A stretch of 64,000 nucleotides of DNA, taken from assembly GCA_035420085.1 (NCBI GenBank), contig DAOLUH010000033.1:1-64000 (forward strand), given 5' to 3'. Position 1 is the stretch's first letter; every line of letters begins with the position of its first letter. This DNA comes from DSWT01 sp035420085. GTDB taxonomy: Bacteria; Chloroflexota; Anaerolineae; B4-G1; SLSP01. The notes beneath the pieces were generated by a model that searched no databases, had not been told where the DNA came from, and saw nothing but the letters and a program-made list of their open reading frames with translations. A program made the translations under genes and the position numbers. This document shows, in pieces, positions 43,001-52,325 of this stretch.

Positions 43001-43155
43001 GCGCCGAACACGCCGAAGAAAAACGGGCTGTGCAGTTCCAATGCTACAGCCCGCGCGAAGCCGATCCCCCAGACGAAGCCGCATAGCCCGATCAGGAGCC
43101 ACGCTGCTGCACGCTGAAGGCTTTGCCTGGTCACGCTGCCCCGCTGATCGTTCAA
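40033..43155 (-). CDS. DUF2723 membrane glycosyltransferase-like protein with C-terminal beta domain
   Basis: This protein has about 1,040 residues. The N-terminal half has many membrane helices and the DUF2723 signature DTFEFQVVAPRLGIAHPSGYPLY (Asp and Glu-Phe pair), a GT-C-like family related to TMEM260 O-mannosyltransferases. Two loops contain repeat-encoded insertions: about residues 211-238 (SANQQIGKSANRRIT) and 467-507 (NQRIGESANQQIGESA, then GLRFTFYVLHFTFYAAM). The C-terminal 400 residues are extracytoplasmic beta domains; the last matches the tail of the Ser/Thr kinase. The start is uncertain: TTG 43155 overlapping the PBP2 stop, or GTG 43134. It is likely last in the mre-PBP2 operon. 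Confidence 0.82.
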   Translation of the reverse strand: MNDQRGSVTRQSLQRAAAWLLIGLCGFVWGIGFARAVALELHSPFFFGVFGASASGVCGAAGSLLAARQRHRQSIALRDAAPWMPLLLPAVDILGGAFQPWRGPVLLIGGLALTACGALRRGISRRVGFASAVLLPLAVYLPDLSPYVGRADTFEFQVVAPRLGIAHPSGYPLYILIGKLFSLLPFSSLAGRVNLSAAVCAALASGVLFLALSESANQQIGKSANRRITNDELRMTHASRLMPLLAALTLAFSPTLWSRAIEAEVYALNALLTATGVWIAVRWRMGKLQPARALPLFGLLTGAAIASHVTLGALAFLALPLLFTQPRPGWRALLHAALLGLAGLALYAYIPLRWPAVNHGETMTLTHFLRFVTNADSGGALRPLAFIHDPSRWLLVFRLLRTQVGWVGLALAALGLIRLFWKNWSLAVGTALAFSAWVWFNLSFYVADPDYSAFLIPGHVILIFWVGMANQRIGESANQQIGESAPYKVPVTDYGLRFTFYVLHFTFYAAMTLLLLSRLWLTGPTLDTIAVGREDEAWARYVMRQPLAEGAAILADSEKFPPLYYLQHVERLRPDLELVTLFDEGQYRESLERHLAAGQRVYLARYLPGLDAYGVSAAGPLVEVRPPARAALNPTPAALFGEALELNGFSVEPDPEGRVMHHLTLIWRARADINDDLEVRARLRFAGQAVWESAATRPVNGYTTTQAWKQGTVVTDYLALNWPQWIAPGDYNLELAVFPRFGQTGLPVNGTATTWYPLGTVTIPAGDSPTLPQRKNARFDGFWLTGADFPGEARAGGTFTLDLAWQRNREAPQATPDIRWLRAGNVVQTGELRSAGPAAEAATWTVGQAHTLRYTLTAPPEPGQYRLEIGWRTTEGQTMLPAHCDWLAAQRAACPLGEINVRPSNEGLANFADQIVLLEATLDANAAPAGGQIHVNLRWRGLRTLERDYTVFVQAIGPDGQVYGQVDSWPVQGARPTSGWATGEELADPYQFYLKPNAPSGRYQVIAGWYLLADMSRLPIINAEGATTGDFYAVGTFEMP
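41635..41757. repeat. In-frame CGTAAAA heptamer and ATTCGCTG octamer tract in the DUF2723 gene
   Basis: About five CGTAAAA heptamers, then CGTAATC variants, then octamers near ATTTGCTG/ATTCGCCG. The tract is translated as two octapeptide units (NQRIGESA, NQQIGESA) and a FTFYVLH stretch in the mature protein. Confidence 0.88.
42455..42522. repeat. In-frame octamer tract (TTTGCTGA/TTTGCCGA) in the DUF2723 gene
   Basis: Octamers alternate between ATTTGCTG and ATTTGCCG after a TCGTCATTCGTTATTCG stretch. They are translated as NQQIGKSANRRITND between two membrane helices. Confidence 0.82.
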
Positions 43156-45263
43156 GGGCTTTCGCCTTCCGGCGTCTCTGGAATTCCCAGTTTGCGCCTG
43201 AAGTAGAACTCCATCACCTTTTTCGCCACCGGCGCCGCCGCCACCGAACCTTCGCCGCCATCGTAGATCCACACCAACACGACGATTTCCGGCGCTTCGA
43301 AGGGCGCGTAGGCCGCAAACCAGGCGTGGGTCGGCAGCGTCTTGCCCTCTTCGACATCGCAGCGCCCGGCCTTGAGCGCGATGTCGTCGCAGTACTCGGC
43401 AGTGCCCGTTTTCCCGGCGACGTTGATGCCCAGGTCGGTCAATTCTGCGCGCCGCCCGGTGCCGGTCTCGGAGACCGCCAGGTCCAGGCCCTCACGTACA
43501 ATCTGCCAGACTGATCCGGCGATGTCAAGAGTGTCGCTGACAATGGGCGTGAAGGGACGGATGATATTGCCTTCGGCGTCTTCGACATGGTGGATAATCT
43601 GTGGCACGTAAAGTGTGCCGCCGTTGGCGACGACGGCGAACGCATTCGCCATTTGCAGCGGCGTCACCAATAAGTTGCCCTGGCCGATGCCGGTGATGTA
43701 TGTATCACCCGTGGTCCACGTTTCCTGATATGTCTTGCGTTTCCAGGCCGGGGTAGGAACCAATCCGCTGGCCTCGCCGGGAATGTCAATCCCTGTGGGC
43801 GCGCCCAGTCCAAACAAACGGGCATACGCAGCCAGCCGTTCAATGCCTAACCCTTGAAACTTGGTCTCTTCAAAGCCGCCAGCGATTTCGTAGAAGAAAG
43901 TGTCGCACGATTGCGCCAGCGCATCCACTACGTTCATCGGCCCGTGCCCGCCGCCGAGTTGCAGATTAATCCAGCAATAGAAAGGTTGCGCCAGTTTGGG
44001 ATCATCGGGCGCGAATTTGTTGGGCAAGCGGATAATGCCTGGGTCGTTGATGATCGTGTAACGGTTGATGACGCCTTCTTGCAACGCTGCCGTGGCGGGA
44101 ATGACCTTGAATGTGGAGCCGGGTGGTATCTGATCGGCGATAGCGTGGTTAATCAAGGGGCGATGCGGGTCGTTGAGCATGGCGCGGTAGGCGTCCATAT
44201 CCAGTTTTTTGCTGAACATATTGTTGTCGTAAGTCGGCAGGCTCACCAGGGAGAGCACTTGCCCATCGCGTGGATCCAGCACGATGGCGACGCCGCGCTT
44301 CGATTTGGCCGCTTCCATCCCGGCGAGCAACGCATCTCCGGTGACCTGTTGCAGCTCGATATCCAAAGTCAAAAAGACGTTATCGCCCGAACTGGGCGGC
44401 GTCTCACTGAGCGTTTGCAATTCTTGCCCTAACACGTCTTTTTCGACGAGCCGCCGTCCCGGCGTCCCGCGCAGGAATTCCTCCATTTGCGCTTCTATCC
44501 CGGCGTAGCCGATGCGATCCACGCTAGGGTCATAGCCTTTGGCTTCGTAATCGGCGACTTGACCGGAGGGAATCGGTCCCAGGAACCCCAGGATTTGCGC
44601 GGTCTGCGGCCCGTAGGCGTAATTTCGCCGAGCGATAATCTCGATGCCCACGCCGGGCAGCGTCACGCTGCCCTCCTGCGCGATGAGCAGCGCCAATTCA
44701 CGCTCGATGTTCTGTTCCACCACAATGGGATTGTAGGGTTCCAACCAGCGCACTTCCTCCACCATCTCCAACAACCCCGGCTCCGGCTCCTCGCCATACG
44801 GGGGGAACGCTGCGCGTCCCGCGATGCGCAGGTCGCCTTGATATTTGGGAATATCCAACCCCTGGGTCGTGCTGTAGGGAATGTCAATGAGCTGCGCGAG
44901 CCGCATCAGCACGGCGCGCTCGCGTTCCGGGTCTTCGGGGAGCTTGCCCGGCGTGATGGTGACATTGTACGCCGGAATGTTGCGCACCAGCACCTTGCCC
45001 GCGCGGTCGTAGATGACGCCGCGCGGCGGGGCGATGGAAACCAGACGATTTTGTTGCTGTTCGGCGCGCGTTTGCCATGCGCCGCCTTCGAGGAATTGCA
45101 ATTGCCACAAGCGGATGAGATAGAGTCCCAACACCAGCAGGATGATCCATCCCAGCACGGCCAGACGCGGCGCGCGTTGAATCCAGGGGGGCCGCGCAGC
45201 TTCCGTTTCGATCAAGCCGCGGGTGTGTGCTCTGCGTGATCGGTTGTCGTACAGGTAGCTCAT
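43152..45263 (-). CDS. mrdA: Penicillin-binding protein 2 (rod-shape transpeptidase)
   Basis: This class B PBP of 703 residues cross-links peptidoglycan during side-wall growth. One N-terminal helix (LAVLGWIILLVLGLYLIRLW, about 40-58) is followed by the dimerisation domain with APPRGVIYDRAGKVLVRN. The transpeptidase domain has the catalytic Ser in PPGSTFKVIPA (S-x-x-K), SCD in LAQSCDTFFYE, and KTG in VAGKTGTAEY. The size and its place behind mreB-mreC-mreD identify PBP2 rather than FtsI. ATG 45263 overlaps the mreD stop by four bases. The stop overlaps the likely TTG start of the DUF2723 gene. Confidence 0.95.
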   Translation of the reverse strand: MSYLYDNRSRRAHTRGLIETEAARPPWIQRAPRLAVLGWIILLVLGLYLIRLWQLQFLEGGAWQTRAEQQQNRLVSIAPPRGVIYDRAGKVLVRNIPAYNVTITPGKLPEDPERERAVLMRLAQLIDIPYSTTQGLDIPKYQGDLRIAGRAAFPPYGEEPEPGLLEMVEEVRWLEPYNPIVVEQNIERELALLIAQEGSVTLPGVGIEIIARRNYAYGPQTAQILGFLGPIPSGQVADYEAKGYDPSVDRIGYAGIEAQMEEFLRGTPGRRLVEKDVLGQELQTLSETPPSSGDNVFLTLDIELQQVTGDALLAGMEAAKSKRGVAIVLDPRDGQVLSLVSLPTYDNNMFSKKLDMDAYRAMLNDPHRPLINHAIADQIPPGSTFKVIPATAALQEGVINRYTIINDPGIIRLPNKFAPDDPKLAQPFYCWINLQLGGGHGPMNVVDALAQSCDTFFYEIAGGFEETKFQGLGIERLAAYARLFGLGAPTGIDIPGEASGLVPTPAWKRKTYQETWTTGDTYITGIGQGNLLVTPLQMANAFAVVANGGTLYVPQIIHHVEDAEGNIIRPFTPIVSDTLDIAGSVWQIVREGLDLAVSETGTGRRAELTDLGINVAGKTGTAEYCDDIALKAGRCDVEEGKTLPTHAWFAAYAPFEAPEIVVLVWIYDGGEGSVAAAPVAKKVMEFYFRRKLGIPETPEGESP

Positions 45264-45766
45264 TCGCCCTGACCTCCCCACCGGGGTTGTGATCGCTTGT
45301 GGAACCAGACCAGGAAGGTGAAGGTGAACGGCGAAAGCAGGAAGTTCAGCAGCGCCGCCGGACCGGCAACGGTCTGTACGTCTCGCGCAAGATTGACGCT
45401 GTACCCGAGCAGCGCCATCGCTCCCAAGAGGAGGCCATGCCCGAACAGCGTGCCGAGCGCCGACATAAGCGCCAGCCGGATGATGGTTGGCCCCAGGGCG
45501 TGTACCCAGGGCTGCCCGGCGAGGAACCCTACCGCCGTCAGCGCCAGCGTCCACAGACCGAAAGTGCCGCCGGAAAGCAAATCGCAGAAAATGCCGCCCG
45601 TGAACCCCCACGCCGCGCCTTCGTTTGCGCCGCGGATGATCGCCCACGTCACGACGAGCAGCAACACAAGATCGGGCCGCCCACCGAGTATTTGGACGCT
45701 CTCCAGCAAGACGCTTTGCAGGACAGCCGCTATGAGCAGAATTGGGATGCCGAAATACAGGCTCAT
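45260..45766 (-). CDS. mreD: Rod shape-determining protein MreD
   Basis: This is a 168-residue membrane protein with about five helices, starting MSLYFGIPILLIAAVLQSVLL. Its length, hydrophobicity, GRPDLVLLLVVTWAIIRG motif and position between mreC and PBP2 identify it. It is part of the elongasome scaffold that links MreB filaments to PBP2. It begins two bases after the mreC stop and overlaps the PBP2 start. Confidence 0.93.
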   Translation of the reverse strand: MSLYFGIPILLIAAVLQSVLLESVQILGGRPDLVLLLVVTWAIIRGANEGAAWGFTGGIFCDLLSGGTFGLWTLALTAVGFLAGQPWVHALGPTIIRLALMSALGTLFGHGLLLGAMALLGYSVNLARDVQTVAGPAALLNFLLSPFTFTFLVWFHKRSQPRWGGQGE

Positions 45767-45768
45767 CC

Positions 45769-46647
45769 CTATGGCGCTCCTTCCAGCTCTTCAAGATTGA
45801 CGCGCGGGAAATCGGTGATCACCAGCACGGTTTCCAGGCGGCGGAAGTCAATCGCCGGGCGGATAGCCGCGCGCTGGAAGAGGTCGGACTCCAGATAGGT
45901 GACGCTTTCCACCTGGCCCAGGATCAAGCCTCTGGGCAGCAAGCCGCCCGTTGCGGATGTGATAATGGTCTCGCCCCCCAGAACTTTTTCGTCGGGAAGA
46001 ATGTCAATCATCGTCAGTGTGCCTTCCGTGGTTCCGACTACCATGCCGGTGATGCGGGATTCCTGAAGCATGGCCGCGACCTGGCTTTGCGGATTGTTGA
46101 TGAGTTGCACGTAAGCCAGGTTGCGGGAGACGCGAGCCACACGCCCCACCAACGCTGCGCCGCTGGTGACGACCGGCATCCCCACCGCCACGCCGTTCCG
46201 TGACCCGGCGTTGATGATGACGTACTGCAAATAGGGGTTTGTGTCCTCGCCGACTACTGTCGCGCATGGGAAAATGCCACACCCATATTCGACGACATCG
46301 GCGCCAACGTAGCTGTAGGTAGGATTGTCCTGCACGAAGTTGAGTTTGCGGCGGAGTTCGTCGTTCTCGGCCTTGAATTCGCGCAGACGGAAGTTCTCTT
46401 GGATGAGCGTCGCGTTGGCGCGTTGCAGGTCTTCGACCTGTTGCTGGAGCTGTTGGACATCGCGCGCCGACTGGCCAAGGCCGCCAAGCAGCTCAATCAC
46501 CGTCGAGACGCCGCGTTCCACAGGGGAAATAATGTAGCCCAGCAGGCTTTCCAGCGGCCCGAATGCCCCGGCCTCCACCAGGATCAGAAAAAGCAACGCT
46601 ACGACGAGCAATACCCAGGGCAACCACTGCCCATTTTCCCGTCTCAT
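45769..46647 (-). CDS. mreC: Rod shape-determining protein MreC
   Basis: This 292-residue protein has one N-terminal helix (LPWVLLVVALLFLILV), a coiled coil (about 60-105, VQQLQQQVEDLQRANATL) and two beta-barrel subdomains with VINAGSRNGVAVGMPVV, VGRVARVSRNLAYVQLI and SGLLPRG-like GGLLPRGLILG. It is a periplasm-facing or extracellular scaffold of the elongasome that contacts PBP2. It lies 77 bases behind mreB, a gap containing CAGCCATCAGCGGTCAGCCA word repeats. Confidence 0.95.
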   Translation of the reverse strand: MRRENGQWLPWVLLVVALLFLILVEAGAFGPLESLLGYIISPVERGVSTVIELLGGLGQSARDVQQLQQQVEDLQRANATLIQENFRLREFKAENDELRRKLNFVQDNPTYSYVGADVVEYGCGIFPCATVVGEDTNPYLQYVIINAGSRNGVAVGMPVVTSGAALVGRVARVSRNLAYVQLINNPQSQVAAMLQESRITGMVVGTTEGTLTMIDILPDEKVLGGETIITSATGGLLPRGLILGQVESVTYLESDLFQRAAIRPAIDFRRLETVLVITDFPRVNLEELEGAP

Positions 46648-46724
46648 CGTTTATCCTTTTGAATCGTCAGCCATCAGCGGTCAGCCAGCAACGAGCGCCG
46701 TGCGCCGGTTCTGACCGCGGCGCG

Positions 46725-47798
46725 TCACGAAGCAGAGCCTCCGGGGTGGCGTCGGTCGTCGCTGGAGAGAGCGGGTCTGAGTACCTCGAATTGTTCCAGC
46801 ACCATCCCTGCGCCCCGCGCCACGCACGTCAACGCATCCTGCGCGACCCAGGCTCGGATGTGCGTCTCTTCGGCAATCCGTTCTGCCATACCTTTTAGCA
46901 GTCCCCCGCCGCCCGCGAGACAGATGCCGGTTTCCATCAGGTCGGATACCAGTTCGGGCGGCGTCTCGTCCAGCGTGTCGCGGACGAGGTCAACGATGAT
47001 GTTGGTCGAGCGGCTCAACGCCTCGCGGATTTCGATACTGCTGATTTCGATCTCTTCGGGCAAGCCGGTGATGAGGTTGCGCCCGCGCATCGCCATTGTG
47101 CGCTCTTCGGGCAGCGGATAGGCTGACCCGATGTTGATCTTGATGCGCTCGGCAGTGCGTTCGCTGATGGCGAGGTTGTACTTCTGCCGCGCGTACTGCA
47201 CGATGTCCTCGTCCAGCTCGTCTCCGGCGATGCGGATACTCTTGCTGACGACGATGCCTTTCAAGGCGAAGACGGCCACTTCTGTCGTCCCGCCGCCAAT
47301 GTCAACGATCATGCTGCCTTGCGCTTCGGTGATGGGCAGTCCGGCGCCAATCGCCGCAGCCATTGGCTCTTCGATGAGGTAAGCTTCGCGCGCGCCGGCT
47401 TCGATGGCAGCGTCGCGCACGGCGCGTTTTTCCACTTCGGTCACGCCGCTAGGGATGCCAATCACCACACGCGGACGGGGGAAGGGGATGAAAAGCTGCT
47501 TGTGCGCCTGTTTGATAAAATGCCGCAGCATGGCTTCGGTAATGTCGAATTCGGAGATCACGCCGTCGCGGAGCGGGCGGATGGCGACAATGTTAGGGGG
47601 TGTTTTCCCCACCATCTCTTTGGCCTCAGCGCCCACAGCGAGCACGTAGTCGCGCCGATTGCTGTCTACGGCAACCCATGAAGGTTCATTGCTGATAATG
47701 CCCTTACCCCGCACATACACCAGTGTGTTGGCTGTGCCCAGGTCGATGCCTATGTCTAGGGAAAACAGCCCTAGCAGAGCGTCTATAGGATTAAACAA
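46725..47798 (-). CDS. mreB: Rod shape-determining protein MreB
   Basis: This actin-like cytoskeletal ATPase of 357 residues organises side-wall synthesis. Phosphate-1 motif DIGIDLGTANTLVY, phosphate-2 SMIVDIGGGTTEVAV and adenosine motif ICLAGGGGLLKGM are all intact. The start is TTG 47798, five bases behind GAGGA; the nearest ATG is in another frame. The C-terminus carries an extra polar tail (SSDDRRHPGGSAS). It is the first gene of the mreBCD-PBP2-DUF2723 run and has a good promoter upstream. Confidence 0.96.
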   Translation of the reverse strand: MFNPIDALLGLFSLDIGIDLGTANTLVYVRGKGIISNEPSWVAVDSNRRDYVLAVGAEAKEMVGKTPPNIVAIRPLRDGVISEFDITEAMLRHFIKQAHKQLFIPFPRPRVVIGIPSGVTEVEKRAVRDAAIEAGAREAYLIEEPMAAAIGAGLPITEAQGSMIVDIGGGTTEVAVFALKGIVVSKSIRIAGDELDEDIVQYARQKYNLAISERTAERIKINIGSAYPLPEERTMAMRGRNLITGLPEEIEISSIEIREALSRSTNIIVDLVRDTLDETPPELVSDLMETGICLAGGGGLLKGMAERIAEETHIRAWVAQDALTCVARGAGMVLEQFEVLRPALSSDDRRHPGGSAS

Positions 47799-47842
47799 GC
47801 GTGTCCTCGATCCATGTTTTCATCTGTTAAACTCACCCTTTG

Positions 47843-47870
47843 ATTATACCATAGCACGGCACAGCCGCAA
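47843..47870 (-). promoter_or_regulatory. Promoter of the mreBCD operon
   Basis: On the minus strand TTGCGG (47870-47865), a 16-base spacer and TATAAT (47848-47843), with a TGG extension just before the -10. The leader before the mreB start is about 40 bases. Confidence 0.7.
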
Positions 47871-47880
47871 TGATAAGGCA

Positions 47881-47997
47881 AATTGCGAATGAGCGAATCA
47901 GCGAATTGGCGAATCAGCGAAGACTGCCGAAGATTATGCTTACTCTCTACTCCCCCACTCCCCTACTCCCTACTTCTCACTCCCTACTTCCTTATCT
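47881..47997. repeat. GCGAATCA octamer and ACTCCCT heptamer tandem repeats
   Basis: Units near GCGAATGA/GCGAATCA/GCGAATTG are followed by units near ACTCCCC/ACTCCCT/ACTTCTC. The right end reaches the stop region of the zincin gene, whose last codons are read from it. The gap otherwise holds only the mreB promoter. Confidence 0.78.
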
Positions 47998-49267
47998 GCG
48001 CTTCGAGGGCGGCCAGGGTGGTGACGGGGCCAATTGAGTGGAGGAAATCACGCGGCGTGTCGCTGAGTGCCCAGGCTTGCCGTACCGCCGGCCCAATCGG
48101 GTCCTCGCCAGCGGCGCCGCCGCCCGGCGAACTGGCGTAAGCCCCGTGAAAGGCGAAATATGCCTGATTCAACCGCCGCATCCGGTAGCCCTGGGCGACG
48201 ATATACCGGCGCTGAAATTCCATATACCATTCTGCCTCTTTGATTTTCCCTTCCGCCAACATCCGATCTACGTTGACGCGCGTGCGGTGCATCTCCGCGT
48301 TGAAGTCGAAACGCGCCTGGCTCGCGGCGGCTTCCTCTTCGGTCAAAGTGAGCGTGTCAGGCAGCGATTTGGCGCGGTCGAGGTGGCTTGCGTAGTAGCG
48401 CAGCATGACCTCTTGTCCGGCCCATTCGCCAAGCAGGGAGGCCGCCGTCTCATTCAGCGTGCGCGTCTCGTTGGATTTGTCGTAGTAAAAGCCTAGCGGA
48501 TAGAATACCAGATAATGGTGCGCCCACTCGTGCGCGACCACGTCGCTGACCCAGTCTATGGAGCTGCTTTCCAGCAACATGGCAGGATAGGCCGCCAATC
48601 CACCAATGGCGGTGACGTAGACGGATTTATCGGGAAACCGGCTTTCGAGGTTGTGCTCAATGGCGTCCTGTTCCGCCGCCGTCAATCCCGCCACGAGGGG
48701 CCGCTGATAGGTGCTCTCGATGGTCGCGCGCGGCGAGACAATCAGTATGTAGGGGAGGGGGGTGAACGCGCTGCTGACCGGCGGGAGGATTTGCGCCAGC
48801 ACGCCGAATCCGCCCTGGTGTAAGATGGAACTGACCTGTTCACCCAAGATGGCCTCGGCGATCAGCCCGCTGCGCTGCATTTGACTGCGCAGTTCCGCCT
48901 CGGCCTGCTGCTGGGCGCGCGTCGCCTCCGCCGGATCGGCGATCTCCGGGTCGCTGTAGGCGCGGCTGATCTCGTCGGCCAGTTGGCGCGCCTCACGCAC
49001 CTGATCCAGGTAGTCCAGCACGAAGCGCGCGCGCGCGTCATCGTCCAGAAACCGCTGCGGCGTCAGGATGCCAAAAGCCGCTTTCCGGGCGAGGGTCTCG
49101 ATCTCCCACGTCGTGAAGTTGAAGGCCCAGCGGCTCGTCGCTGCATCCAGGCGGAATTTCATATCGTGCGGCGATGGCGCTTCGCGCCGCACCAGCAATG
49201 CCAGGAGCGCCAGTACGATAATGGCGCTCACTCTATTGATCCACTGCGTCAAAGTCATGTTTTTCAT
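47984..49267 (-). CDS. Membrane-anchored zincin-like metalloprotease
   Basis: This 427-residue protein has one N-terminal helix (VSAIIVLALLALLV), so the bulk faces outside. DVVAHEWAHHYLVF gives the zinc-binding H-E-x-x-H near residue 245, and NETAASLLGEW about 30 residues later gives a plausible third ligand Glu, the gluzincin arrangement. The flanking helices are rich in Ala, Glu and Arg. No named family was recognised and the target is unknown. ATG 49267 is chosen; the adjacent in-frame TTG is weaker. It is divergent from gyrA. Confidence 0.75.
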   Translation of the reverse strand: MKNMTLTQWINRVSAIIVLALLALLVRREAPSPHDMKFRLDAATSRWAFNFTTWEIETLARKAAFGILTPQRFLDDDARARFVLDYLDQVREARQLADEISRAYSDPEIADPAEATRAQQQAEAELRSQMQRSGLIAEAILGEQVSSILHQGGFGVLAQILPPVSSAFTPLPYILIVSPRATIESTYQRPLVAGLTAAEQDAIEHNLESRFPDKSVYVTAIGGLAAYPAMLLESSSIDWVSDVVAHEWAHHYLVFYPLGFYYDKSNETRTLNETAASLLGEWAGQEVMLRYYASHLDRAKSLPDTLTLTEEEAAASQARFDFNAEMHRTRVNVDRMLAEGKIKEAEWYMEFQRRYIVAQGYRMRRLNQAYFAFHGAYASSPGGGAAGEDPIGPAVRQAWALSDTPRDFLHSIGPVTTLAALEAQIRK

Positions 49268-49332
49268 CAACCCAAGTTTAACCGGAAAAAGATAAAAATC
49301 AAGAAGAAGTTATACTTTATTCGCCGGGGCAC

Positions 49333-49361
49333 TTGCTAAAACCGCACTCATCCTTTATAGT
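49333..49361 (+). promoter_or_regulatory. Promoter of gyrA
   Basis: TTGCTA at 49333 and TATAGT at 49356 are 17 bases apart, 32 bases before ATG 49394. An AGAGGAG ribosome site follows at 49380. Confidence 0.7.
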
Positions 49362-49393
49362 TAGAGAGCATGTTTGCTTAGAGGAGAGTTTGT

Positions 49394-51844
<2,451 letters not shown>

Positions 51845-51859
51845 ATCAGGAGAGAACCA

Positions 51860-52219
51860 ATGACCTATCGTGATGAGTTATTAACGTGCGAAACTTGTGG
51901 TAAAACATTTATCTATCGCGTTGAAGAGCAGCGCCGGCAGGTGGAACTGGGTTTCCAGGCTGAGACGCCGCGTCAGTGCGAGGCATGTCGGGAGCAGGAG
52001 GCCGCCGGGCCAGTGCTGCGGGCTGGCATCGTCAAATGGTTTCGTGAGGACAAGCACTTTGGCTTTATCACGCAACGCGACGGAAGTGATGTTTTCTTCC
52101 ACCACAGCGGCATCGAGGGCGACCCGGATCAGGTGATGCGGGAAAACGCGCCGGTCTGGTACGAATTGACCACCACAGAGCGCGGTCCGCAGGCCATCAA
52201 CGTCCATCTGCGCGAGTAA
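51860..52219 (+). CDS. Zinc-ribbon / cold-shock domain fusion protein
   Basis: This 119-residue protein has an N-terminal treble zinc ribbon, LTCETCGKTFIYRVEEQR with a second pair QCEACR (CxxC at both ends). It is joined to a cold-shock domain (about 53-118) with GIVKWFREDKHFGFI (RNP-1) and DVFFHHSGI (RNP-2). It is likely a single-stranded nucleic acid binding protein with a metal-stabilised lobe, acting in RNA handling. It follows gyrA by 15 bases and is probably co-transcribed. Zinc-ribbon proteins of this size without the cold-shock half are common; the fusion is less so. Confidence 0.88.
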   Translation: MTYRDELLTCETCGKTFIYRVEEQRRQVELGFQAETPRQCEACREQEAAGPVLRAGIVKWFREDKHFGFITQRDGSDVFFHHSGIEGDPDQVMRENAPVWYELTTTERGPQAINVHLRE

Positions 52220-52305
52220 TTGGTGATTGGTGATTGGGGATTGGCGACTGGTTATTGGTACATCAATAGGACGCTTCCAATTCCTGATGACTAATCCCCA
52301 ACCCC
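52219..52305. repeat. ATTGGTG heptamer repeats before the glycosyltransferase gene
   Basis: Units ATTGGTG, ATTGGTG, ATTGGGG, ATTGGCG, ACTGGTT, ATTGGT fill the gap and stay open in the glycosyltransferase frame, giving a spurious upstream extension (WRLVIGTSIG). No ribosome site lies inside the tract. Confidence 0.7.
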
Positions 52306-52325
52306 TGGGTATGGTGAGTGAGTCA

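Noticed and set aside
45264..45794. N-terminal extension of the PBP2 frame across mreD
   Set aside because: mreD is well supported on the same strand in another frame, and PBP2 starts at the overlapping ATG 45263.
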